Assembly: GCA_033961575.1 (NCBI GenBank)
Contig: CM066732.1
Location: 110,796,687 to 110,860,686 of the forward strand
Length of the DNA: 64,000 nucleotides
Reading direction: 5' to 3'
From: Aselliscus stoliczkanus
Lineage: Eukaryota > Chordata > Mammalia > Chiroptera > Hipposideridae
Position numbers and translations under genes: made by a program. This document shows, one piece after another, positions 36,191 through 48,060 of the stretch. Under the pieces are notes generated by a model. The model searched no databases, was not told the origin of the DNA, and saw nothing but the letters and a program-made list of their open reading frames with translations. Each line of letters opens with the position of its first letter. The first letter of the stretch is position 1.

Positions 36191-36686
36191 GGGAGGGGCC
36201 CGCCGGGTGGCTCAGTTGGTTAAGAGCATGACTGCTGAACAACAGGTTTGATTCCCACATGGGCCAGTGAGCTGCACAGGAGCTGAGCTGCCGCTGAGAT
36301 AGTGAGAACGTGCGCTCTTAGCAGCAAGGTTGCTGGTTCATCTCCCCATGGGATGGTGGCCTGCGCCCACCAGCAACTAAGATTGAACACAGTACCTTGA
36401 GCTGAGCAGCAAAGAGCTGCCAACTGGAGGCTGGATGGCCCACTGTGTAACAAGATTGCCAGTTCGACTCCTGCATGGGATGGTAGACTATGCGCACCCA
36501 CAACTAAGATTGAAAGAGGTGACTGGACTTGGAGCTGAGCTTGCACTCTCCACAACTAAGATTGAAGGACAGCAACTTGACTTGGAGCTGATGGGTCCTG
36601 GAAAAACACAGTGTTCCCCTTCCCCAATTCCCCAACACTGTTCCCATCCCCAATTCCTCAATAAAAATCTTAAAAAAAAAAAAAAA
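36191..36686 (+). mobile_element. Long composite Rhin-1-like SINE
   Basis: Head cccgccgggtggctcagttgg, several partial tRNA-like modules with tcgactcctgcatgggatgg, repeated acaactaagattgaa units, and tail ccaattcctcaataaaaatctt plus A-run. Duplication agagacaag at 36182-36190 and 36687-36695. Confidence 0.87.
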
Positions 36687-37599
36687 AGAGACAAGTGGAC
36701 TTAGATACCCTTTCTCCAGTCTAGAGAACAGGAAACATGGAAGTAACTTCCTGATTTCTTACAGGCAACTAGGTCAACATGTACCTTCTAGCTCATCCAC
36801 ATTACTATATACAAACAGTAATACATTATATTTCATCCATGTTGAGGATAACACATGTAAGGAATAAAAAACAGACTGAAAAACTTACTAGTAAAACCAG
36901 TATTTTAGAACTGAGGCTTTTTATGGCATTTATAGGCATTCATATTTGCACCTCCGTTATAGCTGCAGTCATATAAAATGAGCATCCCTCATTAAGTTTC
37001 CTTCTAAGACATCTCAAAGGTTTCTTATTATGAAAAATTTAATGGAATCAAAGATAGACAATTATTTAACAATCACAAATGTAACGTACCATTCACTTTG
37101 TCATAGCTTAACATTTTGCCATATTTGCTTTTATTCTTAAGGAAATGAAACCTTACAGACACAGCTGAGGCCCCTGGAGTATCCCAAACTAATTCATTGT
37201 CCCACTTCCCCCCCTCAGAAAATAACCCCCCATTAATCAGCAATTCTGGATAATTCAGCTGGGTTGCATAATTCACATTGGCCCCTGGAATTGTTCCTGG
37301 CAGCATCCTTGATACTGGGATTATACTTTATTCTTTCCTCATCTTCTTTTCAGCAGTAGATTGTCTCCATTAGAGTAGGGAGATGGGAAACAATTGAATA
37401 TTTAAAATATTTAAACTTCCCCCAAATGAAGTGATATTCCCAACACAGAAGGCCAATGCTTGATAAAACCAGAGCTTAGCTTTTGAAGGCAGGGAGGCTC
37501 TTGGTAAAACTGCTCACCAAGTGGCCCCTTCCTTTTCTTTTTCCCTGTCCTGCCCTGGCTCTATTCCCTTTCTGGTTTGTTTTTGTGGGATTTTTTTGT

Positions 37600-37710
37600 T
37601 GTTTTGTTTTTTTGAGGGCAGTATCACTAGCCCTCATATGTAGGACCGAACTGGGGCCCCTGGCTTCCCAAGCCAGCGCTTAACTTAACACCGTGCCACT
37701 AGGTCGGCCT
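37600..37710 (-). mobile_element. Short tRNA-derived SINE
   Basis: T-run, gagggcagtatcactagccc, B-box region aggaccgaactggggcccc and head taggtcggcc. The head has a small aactt duplication (cttaacttaac). Flanks are gttttt-rich, so the target duplication is ambiguous. Confidence 0.85.
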
Positions 37711-38179
37711 GTTTTTGTTTTTTTAATGATTTCATTTTTGAATTCAAAATATTTCCATACTTACTCCCATACTTCCAACTTATATAACATAGTGCAATAG
37801 TTCTCCATGTACCCCAACACACATTTAACAAATGATATTACTTTGCTATATTTGCTTCAGTTTTTTTAAAAGAAAATTTTAAAGAAATCATTACTGCCTG
37901 AGCTAACAGAGCTAAAGCCACAACAGATCCTTTTCAAAGTAGTTGTATTCATATACTCTGCCATTAGCAGCTTCAGAGAGGACCTATTTTTTCATATTAG
38001 GGTGCATAACAATGCTTTGTCATCCCACTCCATAACACATTAGGAGGTTTTAATATCTCAACCCAAAGGAAGTAATTTTTAGGCATCAGTGAAAGGCAGA
38101 TATGAATGATTTAGACAGTGGGCCTTTCAGTATCTCACATAGCTGTTATTTTTTAAATGTTCCTATCCTTGCTCTTATC

Positions 38180-38750
38180 TTCCTTATCCATTCCCCATAC
38201 TTTAGCCAGACTGACCTTAAAAACCAAATCAGATCACGCCACTCCTAACCATAAACTCTTAGGTGCCTCCCCAATACAATAAAGGAGAAACTCCAAGCCC
38301 TGTACCCCACATAGCCCACAAGGACCTCTCACCTCTCACCTCTGCCCTTGTCCTCTGCACTAGCCACACTGACCTTTTAATTCCTTAAAGGTGTTATGCT
38401 TCTCACATGTTTCTTTTACCTGAAATGCTCTTCTCCTTTGTCGCTAGCCAGATCTGAGCCATCTTTTAGGTCTCAGCTTAGAAGTTCTTTAATAGAAAAG
38501 ATTTCCCTGACCTCTTCCCACATCCAAATCAGATCTCCCTGATATAATCTTATTAAAGCTCTTGGGTTTTTGAAATCATAATTTGCAAGTATATATTTAG
38601 TTGTATGAGTATTTGTTTAATGCCTGTTTCTCTTTATTAGATGGCAAGTATCATGAAGACAGGGACCTTGATCTTTTTTTTTTTTTCACTTCTAATTATA
38701 CCAGCATAGTGCCTATCTCTTATACAATCAATAATTATTGAATAAATGGG
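38180..38750 (+). repeat. L2, long 3' segment
   Basis: gatcacgccactcctaacc, ctccaagccctgtaccccac, cctgaaatgctcttctcc, aggtctcagcttagaagttc, atttccctgacctcttccc, then the terminus gcatagtgcctatctcttat...attgaataaatgg. A T-run (38676-38688) interrupts it. Confidence 0.8.
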
Positions 38751-39947
38751 TGGAGATTTCTGGTTCCAGACCTCAAGATTTAAAGCTTCCTTTTCCAAAA
38801 TTGCATAATTGCCCCAATCCTCCCCTCTTTTTCTCTATTAACTCACATGTATTTACTCTACCCCTTCACTTCCTTACTCCCCAAACGTTTGCATCTTTCC
38901 CCCCATTTACAGAAATGAGCTAAGGGTTGGTAATAAAAAGTATGTCTTATGTTAATGATATATATGTATATTCTAGTCTATTTATAGTAAGTATTGCTAA
39001 ATAAATTGTCAGTATTACATGGCATATATGCAATGAAAGATTTATTTCAAATGTAAGAAGGATTTTTTTTCAAGATACGATAAGAATACCTCCATGGGTC
39101 CAACACGACTTTAATAAGCAAAAATGGCCAAACTAATAAACCAAATAGCTATTTTGCAAACATGGTATGAACAAAGAATTCTCAACTCTAAGCTTGAAGA
39201 TGTGCCGGTCCATGAAGCAACCATCAGGAAAAAAAAAAAAAAAGTAGTTTTGAACAGAATTGCAAGGATCATTAACTGCAACTGAACAGTCATGTTCCCA
39301 TAGGACGTTCTTACAAATACTATACACCATCTTGTCATCTAATATTCCGAGATACATTTGGAGGTGTAAAATTGGATTTTGATCCTGAATATAAATGTTT
39401 CTCAAGTCATAGTTTAAAAAAAAAAAGACTAAGAAGAAGCAGCAGCAAAAGGTGGAGCATCACCAAATTAAAACCCCATGCTTGAAACTAGTAAGTCAAT
39501 ATTCTGAAGAATGTTTTCCAAAACCTGATAAACGTTTTTACATACATTTTCCAACCTTCTTTGTTCATCCTCACACAATTCCACCCAGCTGCTCCATGAT
39601 TCCTTCTCCTGTAAGAACTCTGAATATGACTTTGATGCAATTTTAGAGCTCATGCCTTCTTTCCTTCAAAATTGAAAATTGTTTCCATCCCCCCCAAAAC
39701 TATAAACAAAACAAGAATGTTGAGTCCAAAGGTCCAAAACGTTGACTAGAGGGTGTTGGCTAGCTGTGTTCTTCTGGGACCTTCTTCTGTTGCCCAGAAG
39801 CCTACAACCCTCACTCTCTTCAGAGAAATGCTTCAGAACAAGGGATGACCAGGCTTCCAATTTCCTTCTTAATCTTGTTATCAAACTAGTGAATAAAGGT
39901 AGAAGGCTGGGAGGATTGAATGAAGGACGCTCCAGGGAAATTTTTAA
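38751..39947. other. Unique sequence with two adjacent minus-strand frames
   Basis: Minus frames at 39468-39653 and 39133-39405 lie in tandem and the first looks helical and charged (SWSSWVELCEDEQRRLENV). No gene match is recognised. They could be the remains of a processed pseudogene, but no A-tail or flanking duplication was seen. Confidence 0.3.
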
Positions 39948-40700
39948 GACATTCATTCATCGAGCATTTTATTGAGCTTCTATCATGTGTTCACGCACTG
40001 TGGCCAAAGGCATATGGTGATAAGCAAAAGATTCCCCACCCTCATGAAACCCATATAGGGATGGGCGACCAAAACAAATGAAACAATTACACGAAAAAAA
40101 GAAATCCACAAACTGTGATAAGTTTTTGGAAGGAAAAAATATATAAGCTCCTATTGGAAATTATTAAAAAGGGAGCGGACTTTGTCTGGATTTTTGAACT
40201 GAATTATAAATAAAAGCAAGATGAATAGGTATAAAGAGAGGGCGCCTCCTTGGTACAGGGAATGGCAAATGCAAATGACCTGAAGTAAGAAGGTGGCACA
40301 TTAACTGTCAACGAGGGTCAAGGGGAGAGAGGCAGGAAGGAAGCTAAACCCCAGGGCCAATCACCAAGGGCCTTGTAAAGATTCTGTTGTAAAGATTCTG
40401 GTCTTTGTCTAAAGAGGAATATAAAGCCATTGAAAAGTTGTAAATAGTGACCTTATGATCTAATTAAGTTTTCAGATCACTCTGACTGTCACGTTGAAAT
40501 ATATCAAAGGGGATCAAAGAACAGAAGTAGGAAGACCAGTAACAACATGATTTGATGTGTAATTTTTAAGACCACTGGTTACCATGTGTAGAATGAGTTG
40601 GAGGGAAGCCAGAGTGCACATGGGGAGAGGAGTTCATTGGCAGGTGTGGCCGCTCAGGTGAGAGATGCTGATGGTCTGGGCCAGGAGGGAGGCAGCATGC
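39948..40700 (-). repeat. L2, long antisense segment
   Basis: acattcattcatcgagcattttattgagc start, ccaccctcatgaaaccca, gcaaatgacctgaagtaag, caccaagggccttgtaaag and ttttcagatcactctgactg follow antisense L2 order. A 15-bp unit near 40371-40401 (ttgtaaagattctg) is tandemly duplicated. Confidence 0.75.
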
Positions 40701-41319
40701 CTGGAGAACGGTCATGGTGATTCATGAGCTGGCTCACTACCATCCTCCCCTACCTAAGTACTGCTTGGGTCCTGAGAGGACTGCCTCCAAAATGTCTACA
40801 TGGACACAGAGAAGCTGCTTTTTAGTAACACTCTAAAAGAGGCAGTAGTCTTTGGTATCAGGGCCAAAAATCCTCTTGTTTCTCCTGAGCAGTAGACTTA
40901 ATTTAGTCCTAGGCACTTTGTGAGACAATCACTAAGTATGGCACCTTTGTTGTGTTGGTGGAGGAAAAACGCAACAAATTTGAGGCCCATTCTCTCCAAG
41001 TAAGTACCATATTTCCCAGCCAGCCTCTTTGTAGATAAATTCACTCCTTCTTTCAGCTTGCCTTTCCTATTCTAATTTTCTTCTCTAAAAGGTTTTTTTT
41101 GTTTTATGGAGTATATCTAATTTTTAATTTTTAACACATCACTATTTATCATTTAGCAAGATTCTAATAGAAAATTATTTTTTAAATCAGTTACTTATTA
41201 ACACTTATTTAAAATATATAAAAGGAAAAGCTACTTTTCTATTCACAATACTTCTATCACCAAGTATGAGGGTTTTCTACACCAACCAACTGCCTGGTTT
41301 CCTGCAGGCACTAACTGGG

Positions 41320-42076
41320 TGTTTTACAGTTTAATTCAATTTTGACACCATGCAGAGTCGGTGAAGACTCACAGGTTAAGGGCTCAATCTCACAAGACTG
41401 TCCCACTTCAGATTCCAGTCACAAGTATTGGGTCCCAGGGTGTCCACATTTCTGAACAACTTGGCTACAAATTAGAGGTTCCCACAACCCCCTCCTCAGG
41501 TTTGATAATTTGCTATTAATGGCTCACAGAACTTGGCAAAACACTTTGCTTACATTTACTGGTTTATTATAAAGGATAGTATAAAGAACACAAATGAACA
41601 GCCAAATGAAAAAGTATGTAGGATGAGGTCCAGAAGGATCCTAAGCAGAGGGGCTTCTGTCCCAGTACAGTTGGGGTGTGCCACCCTCCCAGCACATGGC
41701 TGCATTTACCATAGTTTAAAGGCGTTTTTATGGAGACTTCATCATGTAGGCATGACTGATTACTAACTAAGTCTCCAATCCCTCTCCCCTTCCCAGGGGA
41801 TGAGAGGTTGATCTGGGAAGACCAGGAATGCTTGAAGCTATCCAGGAGTCCCCAGCCATCAGCCATCTCATTCCCAAAAGACACTCTTATCACTCTAGAT
41901 TCCAAGGGTCTTAGCAGGTCTTGTGTCCAGAACCAGGGAGTAAAAACAAATATTATAACCAAAGATGCTTCTATCACCCATATCACTCAGAAAATTATAA
42001 GGATTTTAGGAGGTCTATGCCAGGAACTTGGAATGAAGACAAAAACATATATTTCTTATTATACCATAGTATCACA
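41320..42076 (-). repeat. Candidate ERV LTR remnant, antisense
   Basis: Strings such as gtttattataaaggatagta, gtgccaccctcccagcac, atggagacttcatcatgtagg, gaagctatccaggagtcccc and ggattttaggaggtctatgcc resemble a common mammalian LTR in reverse. Exact family not certain. Confidence 0.5.
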
Positions 42077-42259
42077 ATAAGATATATATCCATTGTAGAA
42101 ACACTGAAATATAGAAAAGCTCAAGAGGAAAATAAAAATAATCTACAATTCCACCATTCAGAGATAATATTAGTTAACATTTTGGAGTACAGTCTTCCAA
42201 TCTTATTTCTATGCCTTCTATATACTTATCATCTTCCAATCTTTTCCATAGGAAAGAAT

Positions 42260-42305
42260 GGTGAGAGAGTGAGAGAGAGAGAGAGAGACAGAGAGAGAGA
42301 GAGAA
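42260..42305. repeat. (GA)n microsatellite
   Basis: gagagagaga with a single caga interruption. A (taga)n tract follows at about 42413-42446. Confidence 0.93.
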
Positions 42306-42412
42306 TAAATGAATATGTGTGTGGTGCGTATTTGTGTCTGTATGTATTTGTATAAGTCTCTTAAGTACATCTTGGAACAATGAAATAAATAAATAGAAAG
42401 ATAAAGAGATGG

Positions 42413-42446
42413 ATAGATGATAGATAGATAGATAGATAATAGATAG
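42413..42446. repeat. (GATA)n microsatellite
   Basis: gatagatagatagata with minor interruptions. Confidence 0.92.
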
Positions 42447-43524
42447 ACATTTTTCCACATATTTTCAGTACTAGATGATTTAAATCCTCAGTTGCTTCTT
42501 TGACAATGTCAAAATTGTTTCTTTCCAATGACTTCTATCAATAAATAATACTCCTGCTTGCTTGATCAGAAGCAATTGTTTGCCAAGTGATAAATGATGG
42601 CTTAGAGGTTATGTGATTCCAGCCTTTCCATCTTGAGTCCTAAGAGTATTCAGGTTGATGGAAGACTGACCACAGGTAAAAAGTAAACACTCCACATGGA
42701 CATGTCACTTGCTACCAGACCATACAGCACATTATATTTTAAATTGTTTATATAGCAAAACCAGATTGCCAGTGGAAATGACAAATCTCTTAGCTTTCTT
42801 GTTTCTAGCAGCAATCTGTGAAAAAGAAGAAAATTCCTCCCAAGTTATAGCAACACTAGTTTTATAACGTTTTCTTTTGAATTACAAACCAACCTGAATT
42901 CAGCCCCCAGAGGAAAGGCATAATTAAGAACTACAATCATCTGTACTACCTGCCTTTGGCAGGCTGTAGCAATAACACCTAGAACACACGCCACTCAGAA
43001 CTCATGCAGTGACCAAATTGCTTTTTAACAGATATTCAACTTTGTCCAACTCCTCCTCTCATAACCAGTTGGAACTGTTTGAAAATGCAAATATATAATA
43101 GCATATTTAATCCATATGATTTCATTTGGCCCACATCTATGTAGCTAGTTTGTATTGAAACCCATAGAAGTTTGTGGCCACTACGCTATATCCCAACCCC
43201 AAAACAGAAGAGTATATTGAAGGGTTTCTAACATGTCTGAAGTATATTAACCAAAAGAGACAAAGTGCCCACTTCTAAGCCTCCACCACTTAAATACTTT
43301 CTCCCTCTGTCTTCTTTCTTCCTTCCCTTTCTTCCTTTATTTATTTATTTATATGGCTCAACGCTTTGAGGATTTACTCTTGAGATGGATAGTTTTTTAA
43401 ATTAAATCATCCACTAGAATATTGGTTATATGGAAAAATTGTTACATCCCAGACTTACCAACAAATCACCTTCTAATTCCCTATCCATAATTAGCCCAGA
43501 TGTCATTAACTTTATTGTAATATT

Positions 43525-43640
43525 AATCCAGCTCAATTTGAAAACTCTTATTGAGCATGTAATTTATTCTGACACCATTCTAGGTAGTGGGGACTCCAAA
43601 ATAAGGAGACATAACCCACTCTCATGAATTTCCTAGTTAA
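43525..43640 (-). repeat. L2 3' fragment, antisense
   Basis: ttattgagcatgtaatttattctgacaccattctaggtag and cccactctcatgaatttcctag. Confidence 0.55.
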
Positions 43641-43738
43641 TTATTATAGATACCTCATAAACCCTAACCGAGTGGACTATCCTAATTAAAAAAAAAATAC
43701 TTTGATTATTCAAAAATTTGAACATTTTTTTGAATTTT

Positions 43739-43840
43739 TTTTTTTTGAGGGCAGTGTCACTGGCCCTCATCTGTGGGACTCGAACCAGGGCCGCTGGCTT
43801 CCCAAGCCAGGGCTTAACCAATGCGCCACTCGGCCAGCCC
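43739..43840 (-). mobile_element. Short tRNA-derived SINE
   Basis: gagggcagtgtcactggccc, gggactcgaaccagggccgc, and the head gcgccactcggccagccc. Flanking ttgaatttt at 43730-43738 and 43841-43849. Confidence 0.9.
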
Positions 43841-43999
43841 TTGAATTTTAATATATAATAAATACAAGGTTTTTTTCAATTTTATATTTTTTCTGATTAG
43901 CTTAATACCTGTTCTCTCTGATGATGAGTGATAAAAAACAATTGTATGTGTGTAATTAATACTTTCAAGAGTGTCTGCTTAGCTTATACATATTCACTA

Positions 44000-44072
44000 G
44001 AGAGAGGGTGAGAAGAGAGAGGAAGGAAGAGAGGGAGGGAGGGAGGGAGGGAGAGAGGGAGAGAGAGAGAGA

Positions 44073-44116
<44 letters not shown>
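44000..44116. repeat. (GA)n/(GGGA)n purine tract
   Basis: Over 110 bases of almost pure purine on the + strand, shifting from ggaa/ggga units to pure GA. Confidence 0.95.
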
Positions 44117-44118
<2 letters not shown>

Positions 44119-44646
44119 TTGAGAACATAGCCCCCAAGTTAAGTTTAGTTTATGAAACCCAAACCTCCTGATCACAAATGAACTAGGAATAATCACAGGA
44201 CTCAACCTGTTCAATCAGTTACTTCCAATCAGTTAGTTCTTTCTCTTTCAGCTATAGTGGACAAGCTTGGATCGGAACAACTCTCCCACTGAAAATATCT
44301 AGAAAAGATAGGCAATAAAGAAAAATATCTATTGGAAGGCAAAAGAACACTAAAACACATCAAGACTTGGGGAAGTAGGATCCCAGAGAGAGATGGCTTA
44401 AAGAGTTGAACCACACAATTTTGCCCTTTAAGCATCTGCTGATTCTAAAGTGATAGCAGAAGGGCTTAGAAAATGAGCAGAACCTTTGGTAGCCTCACAG
44501 GACTGTGGGGAGAAGAATTGGAACTTAGGGCCCACCAGGGAACAGTGGCCATGCTAAATGTGACCTGGAAATAGGCCAGCAGTCACAATGACTGAAGTTC
44601 AGTTCCCATCAGTGTAATCCCATACTGGATCAAGATCATCTGTCCT

Positions 44647-45171
44647 TGTGGTAGACAGCCTCTAAGGTAGCCCCCAGTGATACCCACCTCCTGGTCCTCA
44701 TGCCCTTGAGTGCAGGCTGGACTTAGTGACTGCATTCTAAGAAACAGAATTGGCAAATGTGAGCTCACTTCTGAGATCAGGCTCTAAGGAAACTGTCCTG
44801 TCTTATCCCCTCTCTCTGCTTCTCTCACTTGTTCTGACAATAGCCTGATACCAGGTAACGAGCTGACCTAGAAAGAAGTCGATATCCAAGCAATCAGTAT
44901 CTCCAGCAAATAGCCAGTGAAGCCCTGAGGCCTGCCAACAATCATGTCAGAGAACTTGGAGGCAGGTCTTTCCCCAGGGGAGCTTTCAGGTGAGAGCAGA
45001 GACCCCGTCAATACCTGAATTTCACACTTGTAAGAGACCTAAAGACAGAGCCACCCAACTAAGCCACACCTAGATTCCTGATATACAGAATCACTAAGAT
45101 AATAAATGTTTGTGGTCTGAAGCCATTGAGTTCTGGGGTAATTTGTTCCTCAGCATTAGACAACTAATATA
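44647..45171 (+). repeat. MLT1-type MaLR LTR
   Basis: Starts tgtggtagacagcctctaag and ends agataataaatgtttgtggtctgaagccattgag...ttagacaactaata, the MLT1 layout with its polyadenylation signal. Confidence 0.82.
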
Positions 45172-45851
45172 GCCTCTATCTTAATGCCTTCCAGTGTAAA
45201 AATAAATTATTTCTTGAGGACTACAAAGTTATCCAGGTTTCAAATTAGCTCTAAAATTTTTATACATTTTGCCTGACAGTTAATAAAAATATAACCAAAC
45301 ATGCACAAAGATAAAAATAACCTGACAATTAAGAGGAAAAATCCACTAGTTTCAGACTCATTAGACTCACATAGATATTGATGTTATCCGAAAAGGACTT
45401 TAAGAGGATTAATATGTTTAAGACAGTAGATGGTACGATAGAGAATTTCAGCAAACAACTGAAAAATATTGCTTAAAAAGATTCAAATAGAAATAACAAA
45501 ACAAAAAAATACCCCAATAACTGAAATAAAAAATTCAATGAATTGGTTTATCAGCAGATTAGACATAGCTACAGGGGAGAATTAGGAATTGCAAAATTGT
45601 TCACAATAAGAAAACTAGCCAGACAATAGTAAACACTAAAAAAATAAAGATAAAACACACAAAAAAATACTATGTGCTAGAATTTCATGGGTAAAATTAT
45701 AAAACCATTAAAAGACAGAAAAGAAGGTCTAAATGAGTGAAAAGATGCACAGTGATTATTAGGGGAAGACTCAAAGTCATAAATATGTCACTTCTCACTC
45801 AAACTGATCTCTAAATAAAATGTAATTGCAATCAAAGCCTCAACATGCTGG

Positions 45852-45854
<3 letters not shown>

Positions 45855-45898
<44 letters not shown>
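45855..45898. repeat. (TG)n microsatellite
   Basis: About 22 TG units within L1-derived DNA. Confidence 0.97.
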
Positions 45899-45902
<4 letters not shown>

Positions 45903-46589
45903 TTGACAAGCTGACTCTAAAATCCATATGGAAGTAAATGACTATGAAATAGCAGAGACAATTTTAAAGAATAAGGACAAGGGGAACTCACCAGCTTTAG
46001 AGATCTATTATAAACCCATAACAAAACTTGTGCTGTGGCTCAGGGATAAATAGATCAGTTAAATAGAACAGTGAGCTCAGAAAGTAATCTCCCCCATGTA
46101 GATGGGAACTTGGAGTCATAACAAGCATCAAGGAAAGGAAGGACTAGTCACCAAATAGTGCTAGAACAGCCAGCTACCCACATGAGAAATTATTTACATC
46201 ATAACTGATCTAGTACACGAAAATATATTTTAAACGTATTAAAAACTAAATGTGAAAAAAAGCTTCTAAAACATTTAGAAAAAAAATTATAGAAGAGAAT
46301 ATTTTTAGGACCTAATGGTATGGGAGTAATTTTTGAAAAACACAAAATGCCTAAGTATATTAGAAAAGATTGATAAATTGGATACATTAAAATTAAAACT
46401 ACTAACAAATAGAAATCAAAGTTAAAAGGCAAAACCACAGATCAGATCAGAAGACATCTTGCTATTCATACATAGAACCAATAGGAAATTAGTACCCAGA
46501 ATATATATAGAACTTCTGCAAGTCAGTAAGAAAAAGACAAACAATACAAAAGAAAAATTAGCAAAGGAGGATATGAAAAGTAATTCACA

Positions 46590-46980
46590 GGCTGGCTGAG
46601 TGGCACGTTGGTTAAGAGTTGACTTGGATCGCCAGTTCTGAGCACCAGGGTCCCAGTTCAGATCCCACATGAGGGCCAGTGATGCTGTGCCCTCTACAGC
46701 TAAGATGGTGAACAACACCTCGACCTGGAGTTGGGCTGCCATGAGTCGCTGGTGACCGTGTAGGCTGTAGCTCCTGCTGCAGTGGGCTGCCAAGAGCCAC
46801 CGTGAGCAGCCTTCCAGTGGCAGGTGACCGATCTGCTTCACCCGGAAGAGCGCAATAATAATACCAAAACGGCCAGTGAAGAGACGTCCCCCACAACTAG
46901 ACTGAAGAACAAAAAGGACTGCAACTTGTCTGTTCCTCTCCCCTGATTCCCCAAGAAAAATCTTAAAAAAAAAAAAAAAA
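46590..46980 (+). mobile_element. Long SINE, diverged copy of the ggccggc type
   Basis: ggctggctgagtggcacgtt head, B box gttcagatcccac, body gagcgcaataataatacc, and tail ccccaagaaaaatctt plus A-run. Duplication aaaagtaattcaca at 46576-46589 and 46981-46994. It lies within L1 ORF2-derived sequence. Confidence 0.92.
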
Positions 46981-47299
46981 AAAAGTAATTCACAAAAGAG
47001 GAAACTTGATTGACCAAAACCATAGAAAAGGTGCTCAACTTCAGTAAAAAGCAGGGTAATGCAAATTAAAACAACAAAGAGATATCATTTCATACCATCA
47101 GATTGTCAAAACCTTTAAGAACATAACAATACCAATTGCACAATATGATTCAAGATAAGAGAAACTCTCATTTATTTTGAGTAGGAGAAATAATATGTAC
47201 AACTGTGAAAAGCAACTTGGCAACATCTAATACAGTGAAATATATACATATTTTACAAATCGATAATGCTACTCCTTGGTAAATGAGAATAATAATACA

Positions 47300-47515
47300 A
47301 ACCTTCATACAGGTTGATTATGTGCGAAGCCCTGTTCTAAATGTTTTATATACTAACTCATTTAATCCTTGCAACAAACCCATGAGGGAGGTACTCATTG
47401 CACAGAGGTTAAGTGACTTGTCCAAGGCCACGTAACTAGTTCACAGCACAGTTAGGATTAAAACTCCGCAACCTGATGCCAGGGTTCACGCTCTTAATCA
47501 TTATGCTATGCAACT
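47300..47515 (-). repeat. MIR, antisense, near full length
   Basis: ccctgttctaaatgttttata, cccatgagggaggtac, cacagaggttaagtgacttg and tcacgctcttaatcattatgc. Confidence 0.85.
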
Positions 47516-47579
47516 TCACTAGAGGTCTTTTCGCATGTATGCATAAGGAGACGTGTAGTAGGATGTTTACTCAGTATTA

Positions 47580-48060
47580 TTTGTATCATAAAATTAAATG
47601 AATTGCTTTAACAGCAGATTAGACATAGCTAGAGGGGAAAAATGGATAATTATTCACAAAAGAAATAAAAATATCTAGACTAAAGTGCAGATTGAAAAAT
47701 AAAGATGGAAAAAACAAAAGAGTACTATATGCAAGAATTTTATGGACACAACTTAAAAAACTATCAAATTTAAAAACCAAAAAAAAAAAAAAAGACAAAA
47801 AAAAAAGAAGGTCTAGTAGTAAAAATTTGGAAACAACCTAAACGCTATTGAAAGGAAAATGAAAAAAAAAAAGACAGTAGTAGTTTCATTAAATGGAATA
47901 TGGCATAGAAGCTATAATGAATAAAATAGACATATTATAAATAAGGATAAATCTGAAAACCTTAATGTTGAGTGATTTTAAAAAGTTACCAAAAGATAAG
48001 TACAGTATCATAACACTGATGAAGAATTTGTCATCATACTTAACTATGTTATTAGGATGA
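47580..48060 (+). repeat. Second L1-derived block, related to 45530-45750
   Basis: aacagcagattagacatagct and gcaagaattttatggacac parallel 45550-45700 in the same order. It is followed by L1 3'-type sequence (aatggaatatggcatagaag). Poly-A islands lie near 47780-47870. Confidence 0.55.

Larger units (their letters stand above)
42077..43524. other. Unique sequence with GA and GATA tracts
   Basis: No gene recognised. Pyrimidine-rich stretch at about 43300-43350 (ttcttccttccctttcttcc). Confidence 0.5.
45240..47290 (+). repeat. L1-derived block with TG microsatellite and SINE
   Basis: Contains L1 5'-type sequence (about 45290-45750) and ORF2-derived sequence (for example aaatccatatggaagtaaatg near 45925). 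The TG repeat (45855-45898) and SINE 46590-46980 interrupt it. Coding frames are lost. Confidence 0.6.
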
